Origin: Barthelona sp. PAP020
Lineage: Eukaryota; Metamonada: BaSk clade
Direction of reading: 5' to 3'
Length of the DNA: 33,496 bases
Assembly (NCBI GenBank): GCA_040182905.1
Contig: JARQWU010000096.1
Coordinates: forward strand, 1-33,496
The notes beneath the pieces are model-generated. The model saw only the letters and a program-made list of their open reading frames with translations, was not told the origin of the DNA and did no database searches. The translations under genes and the position numbers were made by a program. Positions 8,601-18,017 of the stretch are shown here, piece by piece (positions within the stretch are counted from its first letter, which is position 1; every line of letters begins with the position of its first letter).

Positions 8601-11600
8601 GCCTTTGTGATACGTTATGGGAGGGTGATTTATGTGAGTCTGTTATTTGCCCCCCTGATGTTGATACTGTTAAGTGTGTAAATGGTAGTTTAATTGATAT
8701 AAATTATCAAATTTCCATTGAAAATGTTACAGAATTTGGTTATAAACAGTATCAAAGGAATTTTTTAGTCGAAGGAAAGAATCTTTGTTTTGGTTCTTCT
8801 AAAATTGGTATTACAAGTGATTTGGACATTAATATCACTCCGATTAATGTGTCTGAGGTTGAATACAAAATTAACGTCACTACTTATAACTTGAAAAATA
8901 ACCCCAGTGAAAGCATTCACGTTCCACAGGGATATACCATTTTTGATATTGGGTTTAATTGTAATGACAGTGATTGTTCAAATGGCACACATATTGTTTC
9001 GATAGCTTCACGTAAAATTGAAGAGATTCAATATTGGACATATGTTTGTGATGGTTTGGTAATTGTTACCAATAAATCTTTAAAGTTGGAAAGAATTGAA
9101 TGGAAAAACGATATTTTTGGTTCAATAATAAATTCTTCCTTCACTATAGCACCAAATGATGTTGAATTTTTCGATTTTTTGTTTATGAATAATAAAAATT
9201 TGTTATTGGATGGTCTCCTACCCTTAAATATTGATATTATGTTGAATATCACTGTCAATAATACATTTTACAATGAAACTTTTGAAACTTTTGAAACTTT
9301 CAAAACTTTTGCGGCTGAAACTTCAATGAATGAAATTGTTTCTTTTGAATATTTGCATACAAATGACAGCAATATCATCAGTTTGCCTTTTATGTTTAAT
9401 GGTACAATTTTGTTGGATAATCAGATATTTGATGTTTATCCAATAAACAATGATCTTAGAGTTCAAAATGAAGCAGGTTTTTGTTTTAATCCCAGAAACA
9501 ATATTAGTTTTGCTTATGCAAGTACATGCGTTCTTCCATTTGTGCATTTCAACAATTCGATTGGAACTTTATACAATACTACGTACAGGAGAATAACAAT
9601 TCAAAAAGTTATGCCCATGTTTAATCTTTCAGGATTTGTTGGAACACATGAAATTAACATTTTTTTCAATGACTCCTTCGTTGAGAAGGTTAATGTTTCT
9701 TTGGGAGAATGTAGTTTTGATTCTATTGTGACCCAAAGTAATATTTCAACCCAACAGGGATTTATGTTGTTGTTTGGATATTGGGGTAGACCAGAATATC
9801 ATTTATTCAAAGATATTAAAAGCAATTGTACTTTTTTAAATTACGTGACAGATGAAATAATCAATTGTACGTTACCTGAAGGAATTGGTCAATCTTCAGT
9901 GTTTATTTCCATTCACAATTCATCACTGATTGTTGATTTCCATTATGATCTGCCTATCATTAATTATGTTCAACCAATGATTGTTTCAACGTTGGGAGAA
10001 GAGATTTTTGTTTTTGGTAACAATTTCGGACCGAATGTCTCTTCATTTGGTAATTTTGATTCTCACATAAAATATGTTAATCACACTTGTTTTAAGTATT
10101 TGGTTGAACCTGGTATTGGTATGAACATTGAAAAAATAGTTTATATTGATAACAATGAGTTAAAACTCAATATCTCTTATCAAAAACCTATCATTACCAA
10201 CGTATCATTAGTTAGTCCTCTTGGTGAAAATGTTACTGTTATTGGAAAGTATTTTGGAGTTCAGAATTTTTGTAAGGCTATATTTAATGAAACTTTCATT
10301 GGATGTTTTGTTCATTCTGATACTTTGTTAACAGTTGATGTTCCTGAAGGGGGTGGTACGCAATGGAAATTGAGTGTTATTATCGGAGAACAAGAATCAC
10401 AGCCATTCAATGTAAATTATAAAGCTCCTTGGATTAATGAAACCAAAGGAATAACTCCTCAAAAGATATTGCTTGAAAAGTCCAGGATATTTGTTTACGG
10501 ATTAAATTTTGGAGTTCTTAACCAAGGCGTTTTGAATTCTAATGCAATTTTAGAAAACCTTATTTTTCAAAATGATTCTTTGTTGATTATTGATATTGTT
10601 CCTGATTGTGATACAACCATTATTTTTAACTATACTTTATTTGATCAATCTGTTGTATTTTCAATACTTACCGATGCTCCTTTTGTTGAATTTTTATCAA
10701 AATCTCTGTTTAATACCCAAGGAGATGCTTTTTATCTTTATGGTAAAGGTTTTGGTGTGAATTTTACACTGGAGTTATCTACCTTGAATTCCTCAAATCA
10801 AACTGGGTCATTTTATGCAATCTGTGTGTCTAAAACAAGCAACGAAATTTTTTGTTGTGTCAACGAAGGTATTGGAGGTAAAATGAATGTTAGTGCTAGT
10901 ATGTGTGGACATACATTTAAATTAAATCATACGTTGGGATATAAACCGCCAAGCATAAGTTCAGTCACACCCAAATATCTTCCCTATTTTGGAAATCTGC
11001 AAATTCAGCTGTTTGGTAACAATTTTGGAAAACATAATGTAACTTTTAATTTCACAAATAATGTGACCATTTGTAGAGCAAATCAAACTTTCATCAACGT
11101 TGTTGTTCCATCTTTTCAATCTTTAGGTGTTCTTACTATCTTACTCAATGTTGGTGGTCAAAATGTCACATTTGATTTGTTGATCTATGACACCCAAACC
11201 TATACCTTTGGACAAGGTAGTTCCTTTAGACTTGGTCATGGAGACACCAAATCATATAGTATTCCAACAGTGCTGGAAGACTTTAATTTCAAGGTGTTAA
11301 AAGTGGAGGCTTCTTCATACATTTCTGTTCTTTTGACTGATGATGGAGATCTTTATTGGTGGGGATTGATCAGTCTTTTAGCTGATACTTGCGAGAACAT
11401 TGCTGTTCCAACAAAGATTGATTTTAGTAAATCTGTGAAGGATTTCAGTGTTTTTCAAGATTTTGCTTTGATTCTTACCTCAGACAACGAAGTTTATTCT
11501 TTTGGAAGCAATGCAAATCAAGCACTTGGTTTTGAAGGAGATAATACTTGCATTCCTCAAGCTATTCCTGGATTAACAAATATCAAAGCAATTGCTGCTG

Positions 11601-14600
11601 GTAAGGAACATGGTTTGGCCGTTTTTAATAATGGTAGTTTGGTTGTATGGGGTACTAATGTTGATGATAGTGTTTGTGCTTTGGGTACAACAGATTCATC
11701 CGTTGTGATATCTCCTTTATTACAATTTAAGGAAAAGAATGTTACCAATGTTTTTGCAGGAAATGGCTTTTCGTTCATTGAAGTCTATGAAACCAATATT
11801 TACAAAGTCTATGCATTTGGTTTGGGTGATAATGGACGTTTAGGTATTGGATCAACAGTCACATCTTGCACACCTAAACTTGTTGATTTAACCAGTTCAA
11901 AATTTGGTTATTTTGTTAAACCAGGGTTTAAACATACGTTTTTCCTAAATAAAGAAACAAACGAGTTATTTGTGGTTGGTAGTGTAATTTCAAAGGCTTT
12001 AGGGCTGGATCTAGATCCTTTTATTGTCAGTTGTGTTACTACTCCTACGTTACTTGCAACTAATGTTTGCAAAGTTACAACATTGGTTGATCAAACGATG
12101 TTCCTTTATAATAATGGTTCTATAGCAAGTTTTGGTGTAAATAATGCTGGATCTTTGGGTTTAGGAATATCTACAACGGTAGATGTTATTTTCCCTTCTT
12201 TAATTGTGGATTATCTATTTGTTGCAATGGCCACTGGACAAGATCATGGAATTGTTGTTGTTGGCTTTTTGAAACCTTCAATTATTGAAATAGAACCAAA
12301 GATCATTTCCTCACTTGGTGGTTTGGTCCAAATAACATTTGATCGACCTGTACTATTTGAAGTTTTAAACTGTTCAAATATTTTGTATAAAGTTGAAAAT
12401 ATGTCAAGTTTAGAATTGAGAACTTTGTTTGAATTTAATGCAACCAGTTCAGTTGTTGATCAAGATTGTAATATAAATGTTGGTGAGCACTTGATAAACT
12501 TCATTTTGAACTATTCTAAGCCTATTCTTTCAAATACTTCATTTTTTGTCAATGAAACAAATTTTGTTAGGATAAATGGAAGCAATTTTGGTTCGAATGA
12601 TTTGAAAACATCGTTGTTTTGTGAGAATGAATATTTTAACGTTGTAGAAAGAGAAAATACATTTGCTACGTTTATGGTTAGATCTTATCTTGGAAAAATG
12701 AACTGTTCCTTCGAAATTGATGATTTTAAACAAAATATTACAATATTTTGGGAAAATTTTGAAATTTTGAATTATTATTTACAAAGAAATGAGGCTAACA
12801 TGTTATTTTGTTTGGAAACTTCATTAAACCTATCGTATATGTTTTATAGCATTAAAAGTATTGATTTTGATTACAAAGGCTTATATTATAATGTTGAAAA
12901 TATCACAGAAATATATATCAATACCATATTAAACAGCTTTTGTACCAAAAAGCATGTGATTGGTCATATTGCTAATGTAACATTAAGAATAGGGTTCGAT
13001 TCCATCTCAAAATATAGTTTGACAGTAAATTCGACATTTGACATTGAAGGTTATGCTCCACCATTTATTTGGAATTCAACTGATCATTTGAAAGAGAATT
13101 TTAATAGTACAGAAGCATATTTACGTGATAATTTTGATGATGATATTAGTTTCATAGAAAGCGTGAATTTTGAAGGGTATTTTTCTTTTAAACATGTTGT
13201 ATTGAACAATAGAACTATCTATTTAATGTTCAATTATGTATGCATCAATACTGATTGTATTTATCAAAATTCTGTTATTGATCTTTTTGTTTTCGATGAA
13301 TTTATTTTCGCAAAGAGTTTCAATGTTTCAGGAACGTGGTTATATGTTTATAAAAGTAACACAACAAACATTTTGAAGCTTATAAAGGTTTTTGACAACA
13401 GTTACCACGTCGATGAATGTGGAGCTAATTTTATTGTTAACCATAAAGAACTTTATACTTTTGATGGTGCTTCTGAAACTTTTATTTTAAATAGCTCTGT
13501 TTCTTCAACAGGGTATGAGAATTTCCTGTTTTGCTATAAAACGGCTGTAATTTACACAATGATGAATTATTCACAATGTTTAATGAATTGTGACTTCGTT
13601 AAAGATGAATTATCAATGGACTCTTCAAACCAAGTCATTTTATCTTTGGAACATCAAACCATATTTAAAATTTTGAATGGAAACAATATCAAGAAAATAT
13701 TGTTCTTTGAACCTTTTTATCTTGACCATTGCTACATTTTTGATAATTTAATTGTTTGTAGAGGGTTTTTCAGAACAGAGATAAAATTAAAAATTTATAA
13801 AAATTTTGATTTGCTCTTTGAGAATATTATTACAGCTAATAATGAAACATATTTCGAAATAGAAGATTTGGGTTACAATTTATTCAATACAAGTGTTTTT
13901 TTCATTCGAATTTGTTCAATAAACTTTGAAGTTTGTGAAAATTATCAAAATATTTTACCTAAATTTGATAGCATTGATTTAGTGATGTCTTATAATGAGA
14001 CACTTATATTATCGAACAATTGTGAATTGATTCTGTTTACTGTTGAGTTATCTCATCTTTATGGAATAAGATTGTTCAATTCTACAAGTTCCATGATTAT
14101 TAAAGCTCAAAATATCAGTGCTTCCAGCAATCTTTGGAAAGTTACTGTGGATAACATGGTAATTATTAAAGGAAACTACAGTTTTGAACTGCTTTCTAGT
14201 TTTTCACATTTGTCCACCATTTATTCAATTGTTTTTTTGCCTTATTGTTCAAACAATTGTTCGAATCAAGGAATTTGTGTAGATCAAGACAGTTGTCAAT
14301 GTTTTGAAGGGTTTAATGGCACAAATTGTCAGAATATCGAATGTAAAATGAATTGTAGTGATAATGGTTGGTGTAATAATGGAACATGTGTTTGTAATAC
14401 TCAATTCGATGGAGAAATGTGTGATTTATGTGCATCTAATCATTATGGTTCAAAATGTCAAAAATGCTCTTGTCAAAATGGTGGTATTTGCTCAGATGGT
14501 GTCAATGGTGATGGCAGCTGTCAATGTACAGGAAATTATAATGGTACTGTTTGTAGTGAATGTAGAACTGGATATTATGGATCGTCTTGTGATGTTTGTT

Positions 14601-17587
14601 CATGTAAAAATGGTGGTATATGTTCTGATGGTATCAATGGAGATGGAAGCTGTCAATGTATGGATAATTATGATGGTCTTGAATGTGGACAATGTAAAAC
14701 TGGATACTATGGTTCAAATTGCAATATTTGCAATTGTGAGAATAATGGTATTTGCTCAGATGGTATCAATGGTGATGGAAGCTGTCAATGTACAGGAAAT
14801 TATAATGGGGTTGATTGTGGACAATGTAAAACTGGATATTATGGTTCTGCTTGTGAAAGTTGTTCAGTATGTGTCCATGGTATATGTTCTGAAGGTATCA
14901 ATGGTAATGGTTCTTGTCTTTGTGAAGACAATTTCAATGGGACGTTGTGTAATGAATGTGACAGGGGATATTTTGGTTCTACGTGTGAAAAATGTAACTG
15001 TCCCATGGGATTTCCTTGTTATGATGGAATTAAAGGAACTGGTACTTGCTCTTGTCCTTCTAATTTTGAAGGAAATTATTGTGAAAGATGTAAATCTGGT
15101 TATTATGGATCATCTTGTGATATTTGTGTTTGTCAAAATGGCGGAATTTGTTCTGATGGTATCGATGGAGATGGTAGTTGTCAATGTATTGGTAATTTTG
15201 ATGGCTCTGTTTGTAGTGAGTGTAGATCAGGCTATTATGGATCATCTTGTGAGGCATGCTCATGTGAAAATGGCGGCATATGCTCAGATGGTATTAATGG
15301 TGATGGAAGTTGTCAATGTACAGGAAATTTCGATGGTGTTGTTTGTAGTGAATGTAAGTCAGGTTATTATGGATCATCTTGTGATAGTTGTTCATGTGAA
15401 AATGGCGGCATATGCTCAGATGGTATTAATGGTGAAGGTAGTTGTCAATGTATTGGCAATTTCAATGGCTCTATTTGTAATGAATGTAAGTCAGGTTATT
15501 ATGGATCATCTTGTGAGGCATGTTCATGTGAAAATGGTGGAACTTGTTCTGATGGTATCAATGGTGATGGAAGTTGTCAATGTTCGAGTAATCGACAAGG
15601 TGATGTTTGTGAGTTATGTATGCCCGGTTTTTATGGACCAAATTGTGATATTTGTTTGTGTAAAAATGGGGGCGTATGTTCTGATGGTATCAATGGTGAT
15701 GGAACTTGTCAATGCACAGGGAATTATGATGGCTCAGATTGTGGACAATGTAAAAGTGAATTTTATGGTCCAGATTGTGCCCCTTGTTTGTGTGAGAATG
15801 GGGGAATTTGTTCTGATGGGGTCACTGGTGATGGAAACTGTCAATGTAAAGGACACTTTGCTTCACCATACTGTTCTGACTGTTTGGAAGGACATTGGGG
15901 AACTAATTGCGAAAAATGTCAATGTTATCATGGAATATGTAACGATTCTCTGCTTGGTGATGGGTATTGTACCTGTGAAGAGATGTGGACAGGAAAAGAA
16001 TGTCTTGAAATGTTGTGTGTTGATGATTGCAATGGAAGAGGTAATTGTAATAATGGAACTTGTCTTTGTCATGATGGATATTGGGATAAATCATGTAATC
16101 AAATACAATGTTCTGGATTGATTGTTGAGGATCCCACTTATCCTATTATGTGCTATGGAAATGGTGTTTGCAACAATGGAACATGTATCTGTGACAATGT
16201 TCATACTTTAGAAGATTGTTCAAAACAAATATGCGTGAACGATTGCAGTGGAAATGGTTTTTGTCGTGATGGAACTTGTGAATGTGATGATGGTTATTGG
16301 AGAAATGATTGTAGCGAATTAATTTGTTCTCAACCTTGTATTCATGGTGTTTGTGTGAAGAAAGGTGTTGAAAAATATTGTGATTGTGAAACTTATTATG
16401 CTGGAGTTGATTGTGGTGTTAATATATATTGTGTTAATGGTTATTATGATGGTGCCAAGTGTATTTGTAATGAAGGTTGGCAAGGGAACATTTGTGATGA
16501 GTTTTATGTCAATACAACTATTGAATTAACCACACAATTGATGTTATTGCCTGAAGTTGTCAGTGCAGTTAAAATTGATTATTCACATCACTTTAGTTTT
16601 CATTTTGAGAAGCCTGTTTCCGTAATGATTGACTTAAAGACTCAGACTGTCAAAGAATATTTTTTTGTTGTAAACAACATTACAAACGAGATTGAAAAAG
16701 ATAAGTTTTCAAACGTTTGGATTGAAGATGCTGTAGTCTTGATTTCTTCATCATCCAGTTCTAATGATGTTGAGAATGAAACTACAACTAATCAAGCTCA
16801 ACAATTTATGGAGGTAACGGATGATTTTATTCAGCAAAATGACAACATAACTGACTTAGATTTCACTTTGAAGTGTGTTGGTGAAACAACTAAAATTGTT
16901 AGTTTTCATTTGATTGTTGATTGTCCTTACTTTTGCAATGGTAATGGTGTTTGTACAAATAATTATACCTGCGATTGTAATGATGGTTTTAAAGATGAAT
17001 ATTGTTCTGTTTCCAAATGTCCAAATGGTTGTGGAGATGGGGAATGTATTGGTGAGAATGTTTGTTTGTGTAGTGATGGTTCAACTAGTATGTATTGTAA
17101 TAATTTGAAATATTTCCTTATGAAACAAAATAATTGGTCCAATTTATTGATTATTTTTGTTGTTTTGAGTATCATTTCGATTGTGACAATAATTTGGTAT
17201 CACCGCAAGAAAAAAAGAAAATTGACCAAAAAAACAGCATTGAATTTAAATGAAGAAGAAAAAGAAAAAGAAAAAGAAATGATATGCGATTTGTCTCCAG
17301 AAAATTCTGACTTTGATGTATTTGCTGATTTCAAGATGACAATAATGAATGAACGATTTGTACCATTACCAATAACATATAAAGAATTGATTCAACTTGA
17401 TAAAGGAGATATTGTCAAAGATAATGATGATCTTTCTTCGGAGTCTGTTGATAATAATGAAATCGCTCATGATAGTTTAAATGTTTCAATGGATTTTTCT
17501 CGTGACTTGGGATTATTATTGGAGTCAAATAACTCAATCAATGTTGATTTTGAGGAAGGATTTTTCTTTCCTGAATTTCAAAATTGA
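5699..17587 (+). CDS. Giant type I membrane protein with RCC1-like, IPT/TIG and EGF domains (3,962 aa)
   Basis: A single 11.9-kb open frame. In order: signal peptide (1-21); first RCC1-like block (about 22-375, with GELYSWGYN, GDLYIWGG, GNVYVLGG); EGF modules (475-588, 953-985); five IPT/TIG-like segments (about 1418-1830, with IFVFGNNFG, VTVIGKYFG, FYLYGKGFG, IQLFGNNFG); second RCC1-like block (1831-2184, with YTFGQGSSFRLGHGD, YAFGLGDNGRLGIG); two more TIG-like segments (2190-2330); an unrecognised beta-type region (2340-2850); EGF plus a 12-repeat stabilin-type EGF array (2850-3440); further EGFs (3438-3605, 3741-3805); one transmembrane helix (3814-3833) and a stop-transfer HRKKKRK; and an acidic 127-residue cytoplasmic tail. 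N-x-S/T sequons are very frequent. The layout suggests a cell-surface adhesion molecule or receptor, as with TIG/EGF proteins of other amoebae. The ligand is unknown and no catalytic domain is visible. Confidence 0.95.
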   Translation: MLNDIKLLFLFVLLFIITINCGFRGVGENTHGNLGNITDSDHIMYFKDLPHLNKYNFQKIHALKSTGIGITFKNQTFGWGRNYEGQLCTNTLSDVSIFEINLPFTPINFFASWYANYYISENHTLFGCGDLSLLGQGNDSSTPQFSPLKIFENVSDVCGSSSYGLLVTMDGELYSWGYNVFSTLGVGHTEESFSPTRLAYTEDVRFTKVNCGFTVASAITDTGDLYIWGGVAYSDASYNVYMIGRDNNFETPIKLELVSEVISATHGYEHSLFHLSSGNVYVLGGYARHLIFSDTDVPTNINNDVSTGGAVIALYYHTIIVDSGNFKIAGISYDYELNAGCNLCQYWGLSKTFSGFVSKVWAGMNQTIIYTPASFTDSFFIQLEGVEEKNVTVILNGSDFSPIGFFEQNQDNNIQLYLFSENSLQKHYFVNYSIDDDVIIGNLEWNSQIHGNYSIYFSNAFSSASKTNHVSIYRPCEQSCVMGYCNDSVCVCFSGYTGETCSLRKCLNECPEHSSCLDGVCVCVEGYHGASCSLKDCTYECIRGECGDGICECENYFTGDSCNILTNGHGSIVDGVLQCTERYGGVLCDDLLKIELYGNLTFSVDGTNATIDARNLQYLSYEYDLYMFLLNDPLNNFTIPWEFQWELHESERSVFEFYCSIQNTTCFSDSKDTYGCSTVIDSVSKNATANNVTSERICTNDVVFLDTPYYYNENLITLHNITVCTQCYLYEEHIIIDTWYERSTDTLIVKLPNKGSRDWHFSFSVNDQPATDTNTTNLIINRFGPSIVNFDSIVENDCEFFELKVLNITTDVVIAIDEVTYPYSLTIQKDSFLLRVFDIYLLNEKHMIRIKEGNQYVEEFFSSYSPIIMNVSEIDRSLVFFNISIEGKHFANDSKVIIECDAFNSTFHPFFINKTNILIHNVSLDQGITEICQLSVLSRNMTANKTVIVYSGCIDDCKSHGSCIKGKCLCDTLWEGDLCESVICPPDVDTVKCVNGSLIDINYQISIENVTEFGYKQYQRNFLVEGKNLCFGSSKIGITSDLDINITPINVSEVEYKINVTTYNLKNNPSESIHVPQGYTIFDIGFNCNDSDCSNGTHIVSIASRKIEEIQYWTYVCDGLVIVTNKSLKLERIEWKNDIFGSIINSSFTIAPNDVEFFDFLFMNNKNLLLDGLLPLNIDIMLNITVNNTFYNETFETFETFKTFAAETSMNEIVSFEYLHTNDSNIISLPFMFNGTILLDNQIFDVYPINNDLRVQNEAGFCFNPRNNISFAYASTCVLPFVHFNNSIGTLYNTTYRRITIQKVMPMFNLSGFVGTHEINIFFNDSFVEKVNVSLGECSFDSIVTQSNISTQQGFMLLFGYWGRPEYHLFKDIKSNCTFLNYVTDEIINCTLPEGIGQSSVFISIHNSSLIVDFHYDLPIINYVQPMIVSTLGEEIFVFGNNFGPNVSSFGNFDSHIKYVNHTCFKYLVEPGIGMNIEKIVYIDNNELKLNISYQKPIITNVSLVSPLGENVTVIGKYFGVQNFCKAIFNETFIGCFVHSDTLLTVDVPEGGGTQWKLSVIIGEQESQPFNVNYKAPWINETKGITPQKILLEKSRIFVYGLNFGVLNQGVLNSNAILENLIFQNDSLLIIDIVPDCDTTIIFNYTLFDQSVVFSILTDAPFVEFLSKSLFNTQGDAFYLYGKGFGVNFTLELSTLNSSNQTGSFYAICVSKTSNEIFCCVNEGIGGKMNVSASMCGHTFKLNHTLGYKPPSISSVTPKYLPYFGNLQIQLFGNNFGKHNVTFNFTNNVTICRANQTFINVVVPSFQSLGVLTILLNVGGQNVTFDLLIYDTQTYTFGQGSSFRLGHGDTKSYSIPTVLEDFNFKVLKVEASSYISVLLTDDGDLYWWGLISLLADTCENIAVPTKIDFSKSVKDFSVFQDFALILTSDNEVYSFGSNANQALGFEGDNTCIPQAIPGLTNIKAIAAGKEHGLAVFNNGSLVVWGTNVDDSVCALGTTDSSVVISPLLQFKEKNVTNVFAGNGFSFIEVYETNIYKVYAFGLGDNGRLGIGSTVTSCTPKLVDLTSSKFGYFVKPGFKHTFFLNKETNELFVVGSVISKALGLDLDPFIVSCVTTPTLLATNVCKVTTLVDQTMFLYNNGSIASFGVNNAGSLGLGISTTVDVIFPSLIVDYLFVAMATGQDHGIVVVGFLKPSIIEIEPKIISSLGGLVQITFDRPVLFEVLNCSNILYKVENMSSLELRTLFEFNATSSVVDQDCNINVGEHLINFILNYSKPILSNTSFFVNETNFVRINGSNFGSNDLKTSLFCENEYFNVVERENTFATFMVRSYLGKMNCSFEIDDFKQNITIFWENFEILNYYLQRNEANMLFCLETSLNLSYMFYSIKSIDFDYKGLYYNVENITEIYINTILNSFCTKKHVIGHIANVTLRIGFDSISKYSLTVNSTFDIEGYAPPFIWNSTDHLKENFNSTEAYLRDNFDDDISFIESVNFEGYFSFKHVVLNNRTIYLMFNYVCINTDCIYQNSVIDLFVFDEFIFAKSFNVSGTWLYVYKSNTTNILKLIKVFDNSYHVDECGANFIVNHKELYTFDGASETFILNSSVSSTGYENFLFCYKTAVIYTMMNYSQCLMNCDFVKDELSMDSSNQVILSLEHQTIFKILNGNNIKKILFFEPFYLDHCYIFDNLIVCRGFFRTEIKLKIYKNFDLLFENIITANNETYFEIEDLGYNLFNTSVFFIRICSINFEVCENYQNILPKFDSIDLVMSYNETLILSNNCELILFTVELSHLYGIRLFNSTSSMIIKAQNISASSNLWKVTVDNMVIIKGNYSFELLSSFSHLSTIYSIVFLPYCSNNCSNQGICVDQDSCQCFEGFNGTNCQNIECKMNCSDNGWCNNGTCVCNTQFDGEMCDLCASNHYGSKCQKCSCQNGGICSDGVNGDGSCQCTGNYNGTVCSECRTGYYGSSCDVCSCKNGGICSDGINGDGSCQCMDNYDGLECGQCKTGYYGSNCNICNCENNGICSDGINGDGSCQCTGNYNGVDCGQCKTGYYGSACESCSVCVHGICSEGINGNGSCLCEDNFNGTLCNECDRGYFGSTCEKCNCPMGFPCYDGIKGTGTCSCPSNFEGNYCERCKSGYYGSSCDICVCQNGGICSDGIDGDGSCQCIGNFDGSVCSECRSGYYGSSCEACSCENGGICSDGINGDGSCQCTGNFDGVVCSECKSGYYGSSCDSCSCENGGICSDGINGEGSCQCIGNFNGSICNECKSGYYGSSCEACSCENGGTCSDGINGDGSCQCSSNRQGDVCELCMPGFYGPNCDICLCKNGGVCSDGINGDGTCQCTGNYDGSDCGQCKSEFYGPDCAPCLCENGGICSDGVTGDGNCQCKGHFASPYCSDCLEGHWGTNCEKCQCYHGICNDSLLGDGYCTCEEMWTGKECLEMLCVDDCNGRGNCNNGTCLCHDGYWDKSCNQIQCSGLIVEDPTYPIMCYGNGVCNNGTCICDNVHTLEDCSKQICVNDCSGNGFCRDGTCECDDGYWRNDCSELICSQPCIHGVCVKKGVEKYCDCETYYAGVDCGVNIYCVNGYYDGAKCICNEGWQGNICDEFYVNTTIELTTQLMLLPEVVSAVKIDYSHHFSFHFEKPVSVMIDLKTQTVKEYFFVVNNITNEIEKDKFSNVWIEDAVVLISSSSSSNDVENETTTNQAQQFMEVTDDFIQQNDNITDLDFTLKCVGETTKIVSFHLIVDCPYFCNGNGVCTNNYTCDCNDGFKDEYCSVSKCPNGCGDGECIGENVCLCSDGSTSMYCNNLKYFLMKQNNWSNLLIIFVVLSIISIVTIIWYHRKKKRKLTKKTALNLNEEEKEKEKEMICDLSPENSDFDVFADFKMTIMNERFVPLPITYKELIQLDKGDIVKDNDDLSSESVDNNEIAHDSLNVSMDFSRDLGLLLESNNSINVDFEEGFFFPEFQN
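9279..9308 (+). repeat. Short tandem repeat of gaaactttt in the giant gene
   Basis: A 9-bp unit (gaaactttt) is repeated about three times with a diverged fourth copy, encoding ETFETFETFKTF within the extracellular part. It is in frame and keeps the reading frame open. Confidence 0.8.
14429..16013 (+). repeat. Tandem array of 12 stabilin/laminin-type EGF repeats within the giant gene
   Basis: The repeat unit is about 44 residues (132 bp), with the pattern C-K-S-G-Y-Y-G-S-S-C then C-S-C-E-N-G-G-I-C then SDGINGDGSCQC and C-S-E-C. Twelve units are countable from the SDG(I/V)NGDG motif and its variants. Units near 15241, 15373 and 15505 are exactly 132 bp apart and nearly identical in DNA, including synonymous sites. 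Units 4, 5 and 12 are the most diverged. Confidence 0.93.
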
Positions 17588-18017
17588 TATTCTTTTAAGA
17601 TTTTGACATTTGGAAAAAAAATTTTTTTTTTTAACTTTGATATGATAAGAATTGCTTAAAAAGGTATTTATATGAGCATATCTTCATACATGCCTGTAGA
17701 ATATACATTTCAAAGGTTCAAAGAATATTTCAAACTTTGAGCGACATACTATGAATAAAGACAAATATTTTCTTATTATTTGTTCAATTTGAAGCTTTAA
17801 ATACTTAAACATAAAATATAAAGCATAAATTGAAAATGAAACAGCAGTTTCAAATGTCTTTCTGACATCCCAAAGTATAATTAAGTAAAGAGAAACATTA
17901 TGTATAAGAAAAAACAATATAAATTGCACTTAATTTTTTTTATAATTTCAATATTAACAAACAAAAGCAAACAGATTACAAAATATCGTTTTTCATTTTT
18001 CTTTTTCGGTGTTATTT
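17588..18017. other. Convergent intergenic region after the giant gene
   Basis: A 430-bp AT-rich spacer between two stop codons, so it should hold two 3' ends. Several open frames of 60-100 codons occur, but they begin with non-ATG codons or have hydrophobic/Lys-rich chance composition and overlap the neighbouring gene. I accept none as a gene. Confidence 0.5.

Noticed and set aside
14358-16121. 587-codon open frame overlapping the EGF array in another frame
   Set aside because: The 132-bp period is a multiple of three, so a stop-free alternative frame is copied through the whole array. Its Met/Val-rich product has no domain, while the EGF frame has ordered cysteines.
17684-17929. 81-codon minus-strand frame after the giant gene
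   Set aside because: It starts at GTG, has hydrophobic AT-driven composition and lies in a convergent 3' spacer.
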